Source: Bacteroides congonensis | GTDB taxonomy: Bacteria; Bacteroidota; Bacteroidia; Bacteroidales; Bacteroidaceae | Length of the DNA: 64,000 nucleotides | Assembly (NCBI RefSeq): GCF_900130125.1 | Contig: NZ_FQXY01000010.1 | Span: forward strand, 124,001 to 188,000 | Direction: 5' to 3' | Part shown: piece after piece, positions 33,901 through 43,524 of the stretch | How positions within the stretch are numbered: the first letter of the stretch is position 1 | Layout of the letters: every line of letters starts with the position of its first letter | Notes under the pieces: model-generated | What the model was told of the DNA's origin: nothing | What the model saw: only the letters and a program-made list of their open reading frames with translations | Databases searched by the model: none | Program-made: the position numbers and the translations under genes

Positions 33901-35029
33901 GCTCATCATCCATAAGCACACTACATATTTCATTATGCCTGTCCTGATAATAGCGGTTATAAAACTGGGATCTCAAGTCCGAATACATCACTCCACCGCC
34001 ATTGGTACCAATCCACAAAACACCATTCGGATCATAAAAGGCAGAAATCATCCTAGTCTCAAGATTCCGATGAATTTGCGTATAAGTGTAGTTATATACT
34101 TCTGAAGTCAATTCCTCCTTTTTTTCTCCATCTGGCATCAGTAAAGTATAACCACTCCATGTAGCTGCCAAATAACGGTTATTTCCGATATATATAGTTT
34201 CATAAACATCTGTATGGGAAAGGAGATTTTCTTTTCCCGTTCCACCATAAGAAATACGGTCAATATGCCCCGTACATGTATGATAACGAATAATTCCTCT
34301 TGCCAAAGTTGAAACCCATACAATCCCTTGCCTGCTCAAAACAGAAGTGATTTGCAATGCTTTTCCATTATCCAGTGAGACTTTTTCACATATTTCCGAA
34401 GTATCCGTACAGAATAAAAACAAATCCCCTTTATTAGTTGTCAACCAAATTCTGTTCTTATTTTCCCCATCATAACAAATAGCACTAAAAAAAACATTTT
34501 GTTCTGGCAACAAATCGTACTCTTTTTGCAACTCAATACGGACAGTAACCGTATTACTTTCCGGTTCTGCCTGATCCTTCCATCGACATAACAACAATCT
34601 ATTTCCGGTTACTCCCCAAAAAGAAGATTCATCAATAGGTAATACATGATTGAAGGTATTTTTTTCCATCCTAGAAGCAGAAGATACAGGAATAAAAGCT
34701 TCCCGCTTCCGGTTGTAAGCATGAAAAGTACCATTGGAAACGACCCCCAGATAATCATGAGACAAGCGCACAATAACAGAATTCGGGATGTAGCTTTCTT
34801 GCAGTTTGAAATTTCTGACAGTCCTGCCATCATAACGGCTTATCCCGTCATTGGTCCCGAACCACATAAATCCATCATCATCTTTATATATGGAAGTTAT
34901 TGTATTATCAGCCAGACCATCCTGCATCGTCAGTAAACGAATGTCTTTGTCAAAAAAAGCATGCACAAGATTTATCGGGCAACTACTTACAATCAAAATA
35001 AAAAGAATTAGATTTAAGTATTTCATCAT
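30926..35029 (-). CDS. Hybrid two-component system regulator of the sulfatase/fucosidase PUL
   Basis: A 1367-residue one-protein two-component system. After a signal peptide, the periplasmic sensor is a pair of beta-propellers made of Reg_prop repeats (FMWFGTNDGISRYDG, LWIGTNGGGVMYSD, HIWLGSNSGISRYS). A Y_Y_Y domain and one membrane helix near residue 800 follow. The HisKA histidine is His858 (VAHELRTPLTL) with an ATPase domain after it. The receiver Asp is Asp1169 (ISDVMMPVKDG), and an AraC-type DNA-binding domain ends the protein. Such regulators sense an oligosaccharide in the periplasm and switch on the adjacent susC operon, which here is divergent. The gene is AT-rich compared with those before 28.6 kb. 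Confidence 0.95.
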   Translation of the reverse strand: MMKYLNLILFILIVSSCPINLVHAFFDKDIRLLTMQDGLADNTITSIYKDDDGFMWFGTNDGISRYDGRTVRNFKLQESYIPNSVIVRLSHDYLGVVSNGTFHAYNRKREAFIPVSSASRMEKNTFNHVLPIDESSFWGVTGNRLLLCRWKDQAEPESNTVTVRIELQKEYDLLPEQNVFFSAICYDGENKNRIWLTTNKGDLFLFCTDTSEICEKVSLDNGKALQITSVLSRQGIVWVSTLARGIIRYHTCTGHIDRISYGGTGKENLLSHTDVYETIYIGNNRYLAATWSGYTLLMPDGEKKEELTSEVYNYTYTQIHRNLETRMISAFYDPNGVLWIGTNGGGVMYSDLRSQFYNRYYQDRHNEICSVLMDDERHIWLATFHKGIMRSDTPYIQNGKLCFSAMNVKKEKSEETILCASKDSAGNLWFGNKNGMLTVYNTQSGKFINQSLVIDGAVNQSPVWALYMDKKERLWIGTEHGLLLYELQTGTCVRLPIERWLNEKGAIWVRALAQTEDGAIWLGTSEQGVCRILESASGDMAVRKGYEESLKLDYYSVRSLLASSDGNLYIGYTDGFAILSPSQDTICEFYTTADGLCSNFVGCIVEDGKEHIWLGSNSGISRYSRHQHLFYNYYIAGSNRSALFSCGTLFFGNNQSLTYFDPNEIDTWPNNERVLITGLEVDNRSVEIGKEINNQIVLDKMISYTEQVILNNANRDIALIFNNLSYSNEQQKYNYRLLPYQESWLISDDGEKAVYTNLAAGDYVFEVRSIYPDGQAGPVTSLKIVILPHWSNTLIFRVFIFLLVSVGIMYCIRLMKMRQKRLEREMQMKHELLTVNMEREKEHQIRMERENFFTGVAHELRTPLTLILAPLQELIKQGTVLDPFYKKLRIMYENATSLHTLVDHLLYVQKIDAGMVRLRVSEVDLVQLIKNVSESFRQMAEIRGLHFEVNLPDRQLLFWVDESKIFSAVQNLLSNAFKYTPSLGGSVLLSVSYVVKDGNGYCQIAVSDTGVGISKELQKHVFESFITGENMPEVSTKIGIGLHIVKNTMDLHHGLVTLESVPGEGSTFVLYIPEGKEHFLKDTCEWVDCQREEVEQSSGLKTELFLQASENEMQNVAAKKSLLIIEDNEDVREYIRSLFVSKYTVYEAGNGEEGVHMAKEKLPDLIISDVMMPVKDGFTCCEEIRSQQETAHIPILMLTAKAEDADILQGSRSGADDYMMKPFNPEILKAKVDNLILQREQLKRIYTKALMLKQKSEEGEQEDAFLLQLIHVIEANIPNENFNVKMLAEQLNMSQPTLYRKVKQRSDLSVIDMIRSIRISKAASLILENRYSIQEITEMVGYSDTRTLRKHFTEHFGVSPSKYIGEK

Positions 35030-35159
35030 TTTTTGTTTTGATGCAAATAAACCAATTTATAACCGAATACACAAAAAAAAGTTATAAAGAAATAATGTTT
35101 GAATTAAACATGTATACTCAATGAAAAGAATATGCATATCCTGAAAATTCTTATTCACG

Positions 35160-35167
35160 TACTTTTG
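35160..35167 (+). promoter_or_regulatory. -7 promoter box for the susC operon
   Basis: TACTTTTG matches TAnnTTTG and lies 21 nt before the ATG at 35189. It is the probable target region of the divergent hybrid regulator. Confidence 0.6.
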
Positions 35168-35188
35168 CATTTGTAATATAACAACCTT

Positions 35189-38100
35189 ATGTTCAACTTT
35201 AATCAAAATGCAATGAGAAGACTTAAATCATTACTCATCATGTTGTTGCTCAGCATTAATATCATGTATGCACAGCAAATCAACATTACAGGTATGGTCA
35301 CTGACAAAAAGCTCAATGAGCCCATTATTGGTGCCAGCGTGATAGTAAAAGGAAGTACCAATGGAACGATTACCGATTTCGATGGTAAGTTTACTCTTAC
35401 TAATGTTCAGATAGGAAATATGCTAGTCATATCCTATATAGGTTATCAAACTAAAGAGATTAAAATCACTTCTGAAAAACAATATTCTATTTCCTTGGAT
35501 GAAGACACCCAGACATTGGACGAAGTGGTTGTAGTAGGATTTGGTACCCAGAGAAAAGCCAACCTGACCGATGCCGTAGCAACCGTAGATACTAAAATGC
35601 TGGATTCACGTCCGGTAACCAACTTAGGACAATCTCTGCAAGGTACAGTTCCCGGTCTAAATCTGTCTGTCGGAAATCGGGGTGGTGAATTAGGACAAAC
35701 ACTAGATATCAACATTCGTGGCACTGGTACCATATCACAAGGTTCCAATGCAGCAACTTTAGTGTTAATCGACGGAATTGAGGGAAATATGAACAATCTT
35801 AACCCAGACGATGTAGAATCTATTTCTGTTTTGAAAGATGCCGCATCAAGTTCCATTTATGGTTCCCGTGCCGCCTTTGGCGTAATCCTAATTACAACCA
35901 AAAAAGGAAAAGCAGGAAAAATCAACGTCACTTATTCGGGAAATGCCCGCTACTATGGTCCCAACCACCTGCCCGACTTAATGAATTCATGGCAGTTTGC
36001 CAATTATTTCAATGAAGGTAATGCAAACTCCGGCTCCCCCAATCCCATTTTTGACGCAGACACCATGGATCGTATCCAAAAATATATGAACGGAGAAATC
36101 AGCACCAGCACTGTTGCCAATTCTAACGGCAACTGGCAATTCCATGAAAAAGCCAATGACAATGTAAACTGGTACAAAAAACAATATAAATGGTCATGGG
36201 CACATGAACACAATCTGAATATAAGTGGCGGTACTGACAAAAGCCAATATTATGTTTCTGCCAATTATTTAAATCAAGACGGAAATTTACGTTTTGGTGA
36301 AGATACATATGACCGCATTTCTACAAACGCCAAATTCAATGCACAACCGTACAAATGGCTGGATATTGAGGTTAACACCAAATATGTACATACCGACCTC
36401 GATAATCCATTCTATACCGATTTGGACGGTTTGCTTTATCATGATATTGTACGCATGTGGCCTACCATGCCATTTGAAGACCCGAACGGACACTATATGC
36501 GTAACGGCAAATTAGCACAATTGACAAATGGCAGCCGTTCGAAAACTAGCAATGATAATGTATATCTGCAAGGCCAATTAGTATTTCACCCGATGAAAGG
36601 TTGGAATATTTATGCAAATGCAGGTTTACGCCTTATCAGCCAACTAAAGAGACAAAATTTGAACAAAGTTTATGAATATAATGTAGAGAATGAACCGCTG
36701 TTACTTTCATATGGTTCAAATTACACTGCGGGACAAACCGGCGCCATGCAGCATTGGACAAAAGCCAATCATCTGACTACCAGTTTATATTCTGATTATT
36801 CTTTCTCCATTGACCAACATATGTTTAAACTCATGGTCGGTGTCAATACTGAAAAATACAACAATCGCTATTTATCAGTCAAACGTATGGACTTGATATC
36901 GGAAAATGTTCCGGAAATCGGTTCTGCTACCGGAGAGGATGTTATCAATGAAGCAAGTGCGTATTCATGGGCGACAGCAGGTTTCTTTGGTCGTATCAAT
37001 TACGATTACTCTAACAAATATTTCTTTGCGGCAAACTTACGCTATGACGGTTCTTCACGCTTCCTGCGCAAAGACCGCTGGGGAGTGTTCGGTTCTTTCT
37101 CTTTAGGCTGGAATATAGCCGCTGAAGAGTTCTTTTCTGTAAACAAAGATATCATTAACCAATTAAAGCCACGTTTCTCTTGGGGTACATTAGGAAATCA
37201 AAACACTAAATCATATTATCCGATGTACTTACTACAGACCGTCAAAGCTAACGGTGGAAGCTGGTTAATGGGAGATTCCAAACCATCTGTCGCCAATGTT
37301 CCTGGAACAATCAGCAGTTCTCTGACTTGGGAGACCGTTAAATCACTGAACGTCGGTTTCGACTTGGGTATGCTGCGCAACCGTCTTACAGTCAACTTCG
37401 ATTACTTTGTCCGTAAAACACTTGACATGGTAGGTCCCGCATCTGAAATAGCAGGTATCTATGGAACAGGTATGCCACAAACCAACAATACCAATCTCCG
37501 CACAAAAGGTTGGGAACTGGCTGTAGCATGGCGCGACCAAATAGGGCAAGTCAACTACAACGTAGGATTCAATATTGCCGACTCACGTTCTTTCGTAGAC
37601 AAATATCCCAATGCGGACAAATCAATCAAAACCTATTATGAAGGGCAGGAACTGGGAGAAATCTGGGGATATGTAACTCATGGCATTGCCAAAAGCCAAG
37701 CAGAAATGGATGAATGGACAGCCAAGAACAATCCTTCCTGGGGTTCAGGCTGGGGTGAAGGTGACATTATGTATACCGACTTGAATAATGATAACGTAAT
37801 CAATGAAGGAGCCAATACCGTAGATGATCCGGGAGACCGCAAAATTATCGGCAACTCCACTCCACGCTTCCGTTTCGGAATCAATTTGGGGCTAGAATGG
37901 AAAGGTTTAGATTTCAGTATGTTCTGGCAGGGAGTGGCCAAACGGGACCTAGCTTTGACAGGAGCTATGTTTTGGGGACTTTCCGGTGGTGAATGGCAAT
38001 CAACAGGTTTCAAAGAACATTTGGATTATTATCGTCCGGAAAATACAAATTCTGTATTTGGCCCCAATACAGATGCCTATTTCCCCAGAATTTACATGGG

Positions 38101-38383
38101 CAAAGATATGAACCAAAAAGTACAGACCCGCTACTTGCAAAATGGTGCCTATGCACGCCTTAAAAATATTCAAATAGGATATACATTGCCTAAGCAGATT
38201 ATCAACAAACTATGTATGCAGAACCTACGTGTATTTGTCAGTGCAGAAAATGTATTGACCATCAGCAGTTTGCCAGGAGGATTTGATCCGGAAACAACTT
38301 ATTCTGTCTATGGAGATGAATTTTCCGGTAAGACATACCCGCTCCAAAGCACAATTTCATTTGGTATTAATGCAACTTTCTAA
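35189..38383 (+). CDS. SusC-like TonB-dependent glycan transporter
   Basis: A 1064-residue outer-membrane importer for oligosaccharides. Met at 35213 (MRRLKSLLIMLLLSINIMYAQ) is an alternative start with a cleaner signal. The CarboxypepD-like domain (about 30-110, ITGMVTDKKLNEPIIGASVIVKG) is followed by the TonB/plug region opening with LDEVVVVGFGTQRK and including SISVLKDAASSSIYGSRAAFGVILITTKKGK, typical of SusC. The barrel fills the rest. It is followed after 15 nt by its SusD partner. The operon is divergent from the hybrid regulator, so it should be induced by the glycan that regulator senses. Confidence 0.95.
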   Translation: MFNFNQNAMRRLKSLLIMLLLSINIMYAQQINITGMVTDKKLNEPIIGASVIVKGSTNGTITDFDGKFTLTNVQIGNMLVISYIGYQTKEIKITSEKQYSISLDEDTQTLDEVVVVGFGTQRKANLTDAVATVDTKMLDSRPVTNLGQSLQGTVPGLNLSVGNRGGELGQTLDINIRGTGTISQGSNAATLVLIDGIEGNMNNLNPDDVESISVLKDAASSSIYGSRAAFGVILITTKKGKAGKINVTYSGNARYYGPNHLPDLMNSWQFANYFNEGNANSGSPNPIFDADTMDRIQKYMNGEISTSTVANSNGNWQFHEKANDNVNWYKKQYKWSWAHEHNLNISGGTDKSQYYVSANYLNQDGNLRFGEDTYDRISTNAKFNAQPYKWLDIEVNTKYVHTDLDNPFYTDLDGLLYHDIVRMWPTMPFEDPNGHYMRNGKLAQLTNGSRSKTSNDNVYLQGQLVFHPMKGWNIYANAGLRLISQLKRQNLNKVYEYNVENEPLLLSYGSNYTAGQTGAMQHWTKANHLTTSLYSDYSFSIDQHMFKLMVGVNTEKYNNRYLSVKRMDLISENVPEIGSATGEDVINEASAYSWATAGFFGRINYDYSNKYFFAANLRYDGSSRFLRKDRWGVFGSFSLGWNIAAEEFFSVNKDIINQLKPRFSWGTLGNQNTKSYYPMYLLQTVKANGGSWLMGDSKPSVANVPGTISSSLTWETVKSLNVGFDLGMLRNRLTVNFDYFVRKTLDMVGPASEIAGIYGTGMPQTNNTNLRTKGWELAVAWRDQIGQVNYNVGFNIADSRSFVDKYPNADKSIKTYYEGQELGEIWGYVTHGIAKSQAEMDEWTAKNNPSWGSGWGEGDIMYTDLNNDNVINEGANTVDDPGDRKIIGNSTPRFRFGINLGLEWKGLDFSMFWQGVAKRDLALTGAMFWGLSGGEWQSTGFKEHLDYYRPENTNSVFGPNTDAYFPRIYMGKDMNQKVQTRYLQNGAYARLKNIQIGYTLPKQIINKLCMQNLRVFVSAENVLTISSLPGGFDPETTYSVYGDEFSGKTYPLQSTISFGINATF

Positions 38384-38398
38384 ACAATCAGAACGCAT

Positions 38399-40447
38399 AT
38401 GAAAAAGATATTATTATATACATTCATGGTCGCATCAGGCATATTTGCCTCATGTAACGACTATCTGGACTGTGAACCAATTACAAGTGTAAGTACAACA
38501 GTCTATCTTTATTCTGAATCAGACCTAGCCGCTTATGCCGCGAAATTCTATAATGACAGCGAAAATGAAAATAATGACGAATATGGAAATATTCTCCCGT
38601 CACATGGTTCAGGCAGTTATAACATGGGACTCTTTGATGATGACAATGGGACTGACAACCAAACAGCCGATACCCCCAACAAATTGCTTGTAAAAGGACA
38701 ATCCTATGTTGGTGACGAAAATCTTTGGTATAAATACTTCCGAAAAATTCGTGCAACCAATTATTTCCTGCAGAGTGTCCCCCAACGTTTTGAGAATGGA
38801 GAAATCACGGGTAATGATGCAAATATCAAACATTATATCGGTGAAGTCTACTTTTTCCGCGCCTATATTTATTTTATGGCACTGCGAAATCTAGGAGATT
38901 TCCCTATTATAAAAGAAGTGGTGTCCGACGATTATGATGTTATACGCGAAGCATCCAAACGCCGTCCACGTAACGAGGTAGCCCGTTTCATTCTTTCTGA
39001 TCTGGATAATGCCTACAACTATATGTTACCCACCGCTCCTGTAACCAACCGTCTGAATCGGGATTGTGCAGCCTTGGTAAAAAGCCGCGTAGCCTTATTT
39101 GAAGGCACCTGGGAAAAATATCATAAAGGTACTGCATTTGTTCCCGGTGGTCCCGGCTGGCCCGGCGCTACTATGGATTATCTGAAAGACTTCAATGTCA
39201 ACATTGATTCCGAAATCAGATACTTTCTGGAGCAAGCTGTCGAAGCTGCCGACATCGTGGCCAAAGCTCATCCTATATTAAACAACGATTATTCTGCAAT
39301 GTTCAACTCAGTAGATTTGAGTGGTATGAATGAAGTTTTGTTATGGCGCAAATATAGTTTGAATTCTGAAGCAACTTCCTATCATTTTGTAGTAAGTTAC
39401 CTACAGCGTAACGGTGGCGGAAATGTTGCTTTCACACGCTCAATGGTGGATTCCTACCTGATGAAAAACGGTTTGCCGATTTATGCCGACAACTCCGACT
39501 ATCAAGGTGACGGTTCTTATGAGGATCTATTCACCAACAGAGATCCCCGCATGGAGCAAACCATCCTTAAAACCGGAGATCTCTTATCTGACGGTCCCAA
39601 CTTGATAGAGTACATAAAAAATGACGGTAAAGGTTATTTCTATCGGGCTCCGATTTTCGAAGGACAGGTTGAAAACAGCAATGCTACTGGTTACTGTCTT
39701 CGCAAAGGATTAAATACTTCCGGTAGCATGCAGACCACTAAAGAGTCTTACACCGGATGTCCTATATTCCGCGCAGCAGAAGCTTATCTGAATTATCTGG
39801 AGGCATACTACGAATTACATGGCAATTTACAGGGTAACTGTGACACTTATTGGAAAGCTCTCCGTACTCGTGCCGGTGTAGATACAGACTATCAGAATAC
39901 AATTGATAATACAATCATGGAAAAAGAAAAGAATGATTGGGGAAGTTATTCTACCGGAACCCAAGTGAATACTACATTATACAATATCCGTCGTGAACGT
40001 CGGATAGAATTGGCGGCCGAAGGACATCGTATGAATGACTTAAAACGTTGGAGAGCTCTTGACCAAGTAAAGAATATACATATTCAGGGATGTAATTTCT
40101 GGGAAAGCATTTACCTGCTGTACACAAATCCTCAACCCGAAGATGCTGCTTCCACACTTGCGAAAATGACATTGACAGAATATGGAACTACGGAAGAAAC
40201 AGCCAACGTTTCATCACGCAATGACCCATACGCAGAAGGAAAATATTTATTACCCTACCGTAAAAATAAAGCAAATATAGGATTTGACGGGCTTAATTGG
40301 AATACCGCCAAATACTTATACCCAATAAGTAACCGGGAATTCCGCTTAACGACCGCAACAGCCGGTTCTGGTGACTTTGACAGTTCCAGTATCTATCAAA
40401 ATCCGGGATGGAGCAAGAATGACGGTACATTGCCTGTAGGCGATTAG
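38399..40447 (+). CDS. SusD-like glycan-binding lipoprotein
   Basis: A 682-residue surface lipoprotein, with signal MKKILLYTFMVASGIFASC and then NDYLDCEP, the usual SusD start after the lipid-anchor cysteine. TPR-like helices carry YFFRAYIYFMALRNLGDFPII, and the C-terminal part has RRERRIELAAEGHRMNDLKRW, a hallmark of the RagB/SusD family. It caps the SusC barrel and captures the glycan. At 682 residues it is long for the family. A strong hairpin at 40503-40545 follows, so read-through into the enzymes may be limited or they may have their own promoter. Confidence 0.94.
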   Translation: MKKILLYTFMVASGIFASCNDYLDCEPITSVSTTVYLYSESDLAAYAAKFYNDSENENNDEYGNILPSHGSGSYNMGLFDDDNGTDNQTADTPNKLLVKGQSYVGDENLWYKYFRKIRATNYFLQSVPQRFENGEITGNDANIKHYIGEVYFFRAYIYFMALRNLGDFPIIKEVVSDDYDVIREASKRRPRNEVARFILSDLDNAYNYMLPTAPVTNRLNRDCAALVKSRVALFEGTWEKYHKGTAFVPGGPGWPGATMDYLKDFNVNIDSEIRYFLEQAVEAADIVAKAHPILNNDYSAMFNSVDLSGMNEVLLWRKYSLNSEATSYHFVVSYLQRNGGGNVAFTRSMVDSYLMKNGLPIYADNSDYQGDGSYEDLFTNRDPRMEQTILKTGDLLSDGPNLIEYIKNDGKGYFYRAPIFEGQVENSNATGYCLRKGLNTSGSMQTTKESYTGCPIFRAAEAYLNYLEAYYELHGNLQGNCDTYWKALRTRAGVDTDYQNTIDNTIMEKEKNDWGSYSTGTQVNTTLYNIRRERRIELAAEGHRMNDLKRWRALDQVKNIHIQGCNFWESIYLLYTNPQPEDAASTLAKMTLTEYGTTEETANVSSRNDPYAEGKYLLPYRKNKANIGFDGLNWNTAKYLYPISNREFRLTTATAGSGDFDSSSIYQNPGWSKNDGTLPVGD

Positions 40448-40502
40448 AAACCAAGTCGGTTCTCAGCCAATAGCAAAGAGTACCGAGTTTTGCATCAGTA
40501 TC

Positions 40503-40545
40503 AGGGAGGAAAAGTTGTCTTTCACAAAAATAACTTTACCTCCCT
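40503..40545 (+). terminator. Hairpin after susD
   Basis: A 14-bp stem with one mismatch (40503-40516 with 40532-40545) lies 56 nt after the SusD stop and before the sulfatase. It may weaken transcription of the enzyme genes relative to susC/D. A near-consensus -7 box, TATCTTTA, lies at about 40569. Confidence 0.6.
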
Positions 40546-40596
40546 ATTACAATACATGAAATAATATATGTATCTTTACCCATTATAAACGTCACC

Positions 40597-42039
40597 ATGC
40601 AAAAGATAATTTACTTTCTGGAATTTGTCAGCGGAACTATATTTTCGTCGCTGTCTGTTATTGCCCAGCCATCTCCTAATCTTCTTTTCATCATGGCTGA
40701 CCAATATCGGGGTGACGCTCTCGGCTGTATTGGTAAAGAGCCGGTGAAAACTCCTTGTCTGGATAATCTAGCTTCCAAAGGTATTCTATTTACTAATGCA
40801 ATCAGCAGTTATCCGGTTTCATCTCCTGCACGAGCCATGTTAATGTCAGGCCTGTATCCACCACACAACAAAGTTACAAGTAACTGTAATTCACAAACTG
40901 CACCTTATGGAGTGGAACTTCCACAAGACGTCTATTGCTGGAGCGATGTATTGAAAAACATGAATTATCGTACCGGATATATCGGCAAATGGCATTTGGA
41001 TTCCCCTTACAAACCTTATGTCAATACCTATAACAATCAAGGGAAAGTAGCGTGGAACGAATGGTGTTCTCCCGAACGCCGCCATGGCTTTGAACATTGG
41101 ATAGCTTACGGAACATACGACAACCACCTGAAACCGATGTACTGGAATACGACTACTCCAAGAGACAGTTTTTACTATGTCAACCAGTGGGGGCCTGCTT
41201 ATGAAGCAGATAGAGCCATCGAATATATTCAAAAACAAAAAGAGAGCAAACAGCCTTTTGCTTTAGTCGTTTCAATGAACCCTCCGCATACAGGTTACGA
41301 ATTAGTGCCCGACAAATACAAGGATATGTATAAAGACCTTGATGTAGAAACACTTTGTGCAAACCGCCCGGATATACCGCCCAAAGGCACTGAAATGGGC
41401 GACTATTTCAGAAATAACATACGCAATTACTACGCCTGTATCACAGGAGTGGACGAACATGTGGGACGTATCATAGAAGCTCTCAAGAACAACGGATTCT
41501 TCAACAATACAATTGTGGTATTCACTTCCGATCATGGTATCTGCATGGGTGCCCATAACAATGCGGGAAAGGATATCTTTTTTGAAGAATCCATGCGAAT
41601 TCCGATGATCATATCCTGGCCTAAGAAGATAGAACCACGCAGAGATGATCATTTAATGATTGCTTTTGCCGACCTATACCCTTCTCTTTTATCTATGATG
41701 GGATTCCAAAAAAAGATTCCCGAAACAGTACAAACGTTCGATTTATCTCGTGAGATTCTCTGCAAAAGTAAGAGAGAGATTGTACAACCATATTATTATA
41801 TACAATATAATAATCATTCCACCGGCTATCGCGGGTTACGCACGGCAACTCATACATTTGTAGTTCATGCTAGTAATGGTGTCATAGACGAAACTATTCT
41901 TTATGATCGCACAAAAGACCTTTATCAAATGAATAATATCGCCGGACAATCCCCCCAATTAGTCCGGCAACTCAATAAAAAGCTGAAGGCTTGGCTTATC
42001 CAGACCAATGATTCATTCGCTAATTACATAGACCTCTAA
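40597..42039 (+). CDS. Serine-type sulfatase (S1 family)
   Basis: A 480-residue exported sulfatase. The formylglycine motif is Ser75-Ser-Pro-Ala-Arg (VSSPARAMLMSG), so it needs the anaerobic maturase anSME, as Bacteroides sulfatases do. Metal-site residues lie in FIMADQYRGDALG near residue 33 and in Asp312-His313 (TSDHGICMGAH). The signal peptide is weak but ends at about residue 23. It is followed 37 nt later by a fucosidase. The family removes sulfate from sugars before glycosidases can act. The PUL content suggests a sulfated galactose or GlcNAc of mucin-type glycans, but the exact position cannot be assigned. Confidence 0.92.
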   Translation: MQKIIYFLEFVSGTIFSSLSVIAQPSPNLLFIMADQYRGDALGCIGKEPVKTPCLDNLASKGILFTNAISSYPVSSPARAMLMSGLYPPHNKVTSNCNSQTAPYGVELPQDVYCWSDVLKNMNYRTGYIGKWHLDSPYKPYVNTYNNQGKVAWNEWCSPERRHGFEHWIAYGTYDNHLKPMYWNTTTPRDSFYYVNQWGPAYEADRAIEYIQKQKESKQPFALVVSMNPPHTGYELVPDKYKDMYKDLDVETLCANRPDIPPKGTEMGDYFRNNIRNYYACITGVDEHVGRIIEALKNNGFFNNTIVVFTSDHGICMGAHNNAGKDIFFEESMRIPMIISWPKKIEPRRDDHLMIAFADLYPSLLSMMGFQKKIPETVQTFDLSREILCKSKREIVQPYYYIQYNNHSTGYRGLRTATHTFVVHASNGVIDETILYDRTKDLYQMNNIAGQSPQLVRQLNKKLKAWLIQTNDSFANYIDL

Positions 42040-42076
42040 ATAATCTTATTATCTTACCCCCATAACAAATTAAACC

Positions 42077-43465
42077 ATGCAGAAACAATATCTTATTTAC
42101 CTCTTACTCTTTTGTACAATTGACTGTTTTGCCCAAAAACAGGAGAAAATAATCCCCACTCCCAAACCTCACCAGCTAAAATGGCACGAAGCCGAATTGG
42201 GAGCCGTATTTCATTATGATTTGCATGTCTTTGATGGTATCCGCTATGGCCAAGGCAACAACCGTATCAATCCTATTGAGGACTATAACATATTCAATCC
42301 GAAAGAATTAGATACCGATCAATGGGTACAAGCCGCCAAAGCAGCCGGATGCAAGTTTGCCGTACTGACAGCCACCCATGAAACCGGATTCGGGCTTTGG
42401 CAAAGCGATGTCAATCCGTACTGCCTGAAAGCTGTCAAGTGGAGAGACGGAAAAGGGGATATAGTCCGTGATTTCGTCAATTCCTGTCGTAGATATGGCA
42501 TTCAACCAGGCATTTACGTAGGTATCCGCTGGAATTCCCTATTGGGAATACACAACTTCAAGGCTGAAGGTGAGGGGGAATTTGCCCGGAACCGTCAGAC
42601 ATGGTACAAACGCCTTTGTGAGAAAATGGTAACAGAGCTTTGCACACGTTATGGCGACCTCTATATGATATGGTTTGACGGTGGAGCCGATGACCCGCGT
42701 GGCGACGGTCCCGATGTAGAACCAATCGTGAATAAATATCAGCCGGAATGTCTTTTCTATCATAATATCGACCGTGCCGATTTCCGTTGGGGAGGCTCGG
42801 AAACGGGTATGGTAGAATACCCCTGCTGGTCTACTTTTCCAGTTCCCTGTTCACACCATAAACGCATAGAAAGCAACATCGACCAATTAGAACTGTTGAA
42901 ACACGGTGACAAAGATGGAAAGTACTGGGTGCCCGCTATGGCGGACACGCCATTAAGGGGAGCGAATGGACGTCATGAATGGTTTTGGGAACCGGATGAC
43001 GAGAATAATATTTATCCGTTGGACGTCCTGATGGATAAATATGAAAAATCCGTAGGACGAAATGCTACCCTTATCCTCGGATTAACCCCCGACCCCACCG
43101 GGCTTATCCCTGCCGGAGACGTACAACGACTGAAAGAGATGGGAGAAGAAATAGACCGCCGTTTTTCCTCGCCCATTGCGCAAACGTCAGGACAAAAAAA
43201 GATCCTGACTCTAAATCTCGGAAAGAAACAAACCGTAAGTTACTGTATCATCCAAGAAAATATAAAAAATGGAGAACGTATCCGCCAGTATAAGATAGAA
43301 GCAAGAATAAATGGAAAATGGAAACCTGTCGGCTCAGGAGAATCCGTTGGACACAAACGTATCGAGAAGTTTGAACCGATAGAAACAACCGAACTAAGAC
43401 TTACCATTCTCAAGTCTATCGCATTACCGGACATCATCAATTTTAGTATTTATTCCGCTAAATAA
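42077..43465 (+). CDS. GH29 alpha-L-fucosidase
   Basis: A 462-residue secreted retaining alpha-L-fucosidase with signal MQKQYLIYLLLFCTIDCFAQ. The (beta/alpha)8-like catalytic part (about 25-350) carries LGAVFHYDLHVFDG, AVLTATHETGFGLWQS and the nucleophile Asp201 in LYMIWFDGGADD. The C-terminal 100 residues form a beta domain (KILTLNLGKKQTVSYCIIQENI). It lies between two sulfatases, so the substrate is probably both fucosylated and sulfated. The plain IWFDGG nucleophile context does not tell me which linkage it prefers. Confidence 0.93.
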   Translation: MQKQYLIYLLLFCTIDCFAQKQEKIIPTPKPHQLKWHEAELGAVFHYDLHVFDGIRYGQGNNRINPIEDYNIFNPKELDTDQWVQAAKAAGCKFAVLTATHETGFGLWQSDVNPYCLKAVKWRDGKGDIVRDFVNSCRRYGIQPGIYVGIRWNSLLGIHNFKAEGEGEFARNRQTWYKRLCEKMVTELCTRYGDLYMIWFDGGADDPRGDGPDVEPIVNKYQPECLFYHNIDRADFRWGGSETGMVEYPCWSTFPVPCSHHKRIESNIDQLELLKHGDKDGKYWVPAMADTPLRGANGRHEWFWEPDDENNIYPLDVLMDKYEKSVGRNATLILGLTPDPTGLIPAGDVQRLKEMGEEIDRRFSSPIAQTSGQKKILTLNLGKKQTVSYCIIQENIKNGERIRQYKIEARINGKWKPVGSGESVGHKRIEKFEPIETTELRLTILKSIALPDIINFSIYSAK

Positions 43466-43524
43466 ACAAATTCCGAGAACTGAACAGTCAAGAATACATA
43501 AAGATAAAATTTAATAATTCCCCC

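Noticed and set aside
35030..35188. Invertible promoter (phase switch) between regulator and susC
   Set aside because: I looked for inverted repeats flanking a promoter box and found none, and no recombinase gene is nearby.
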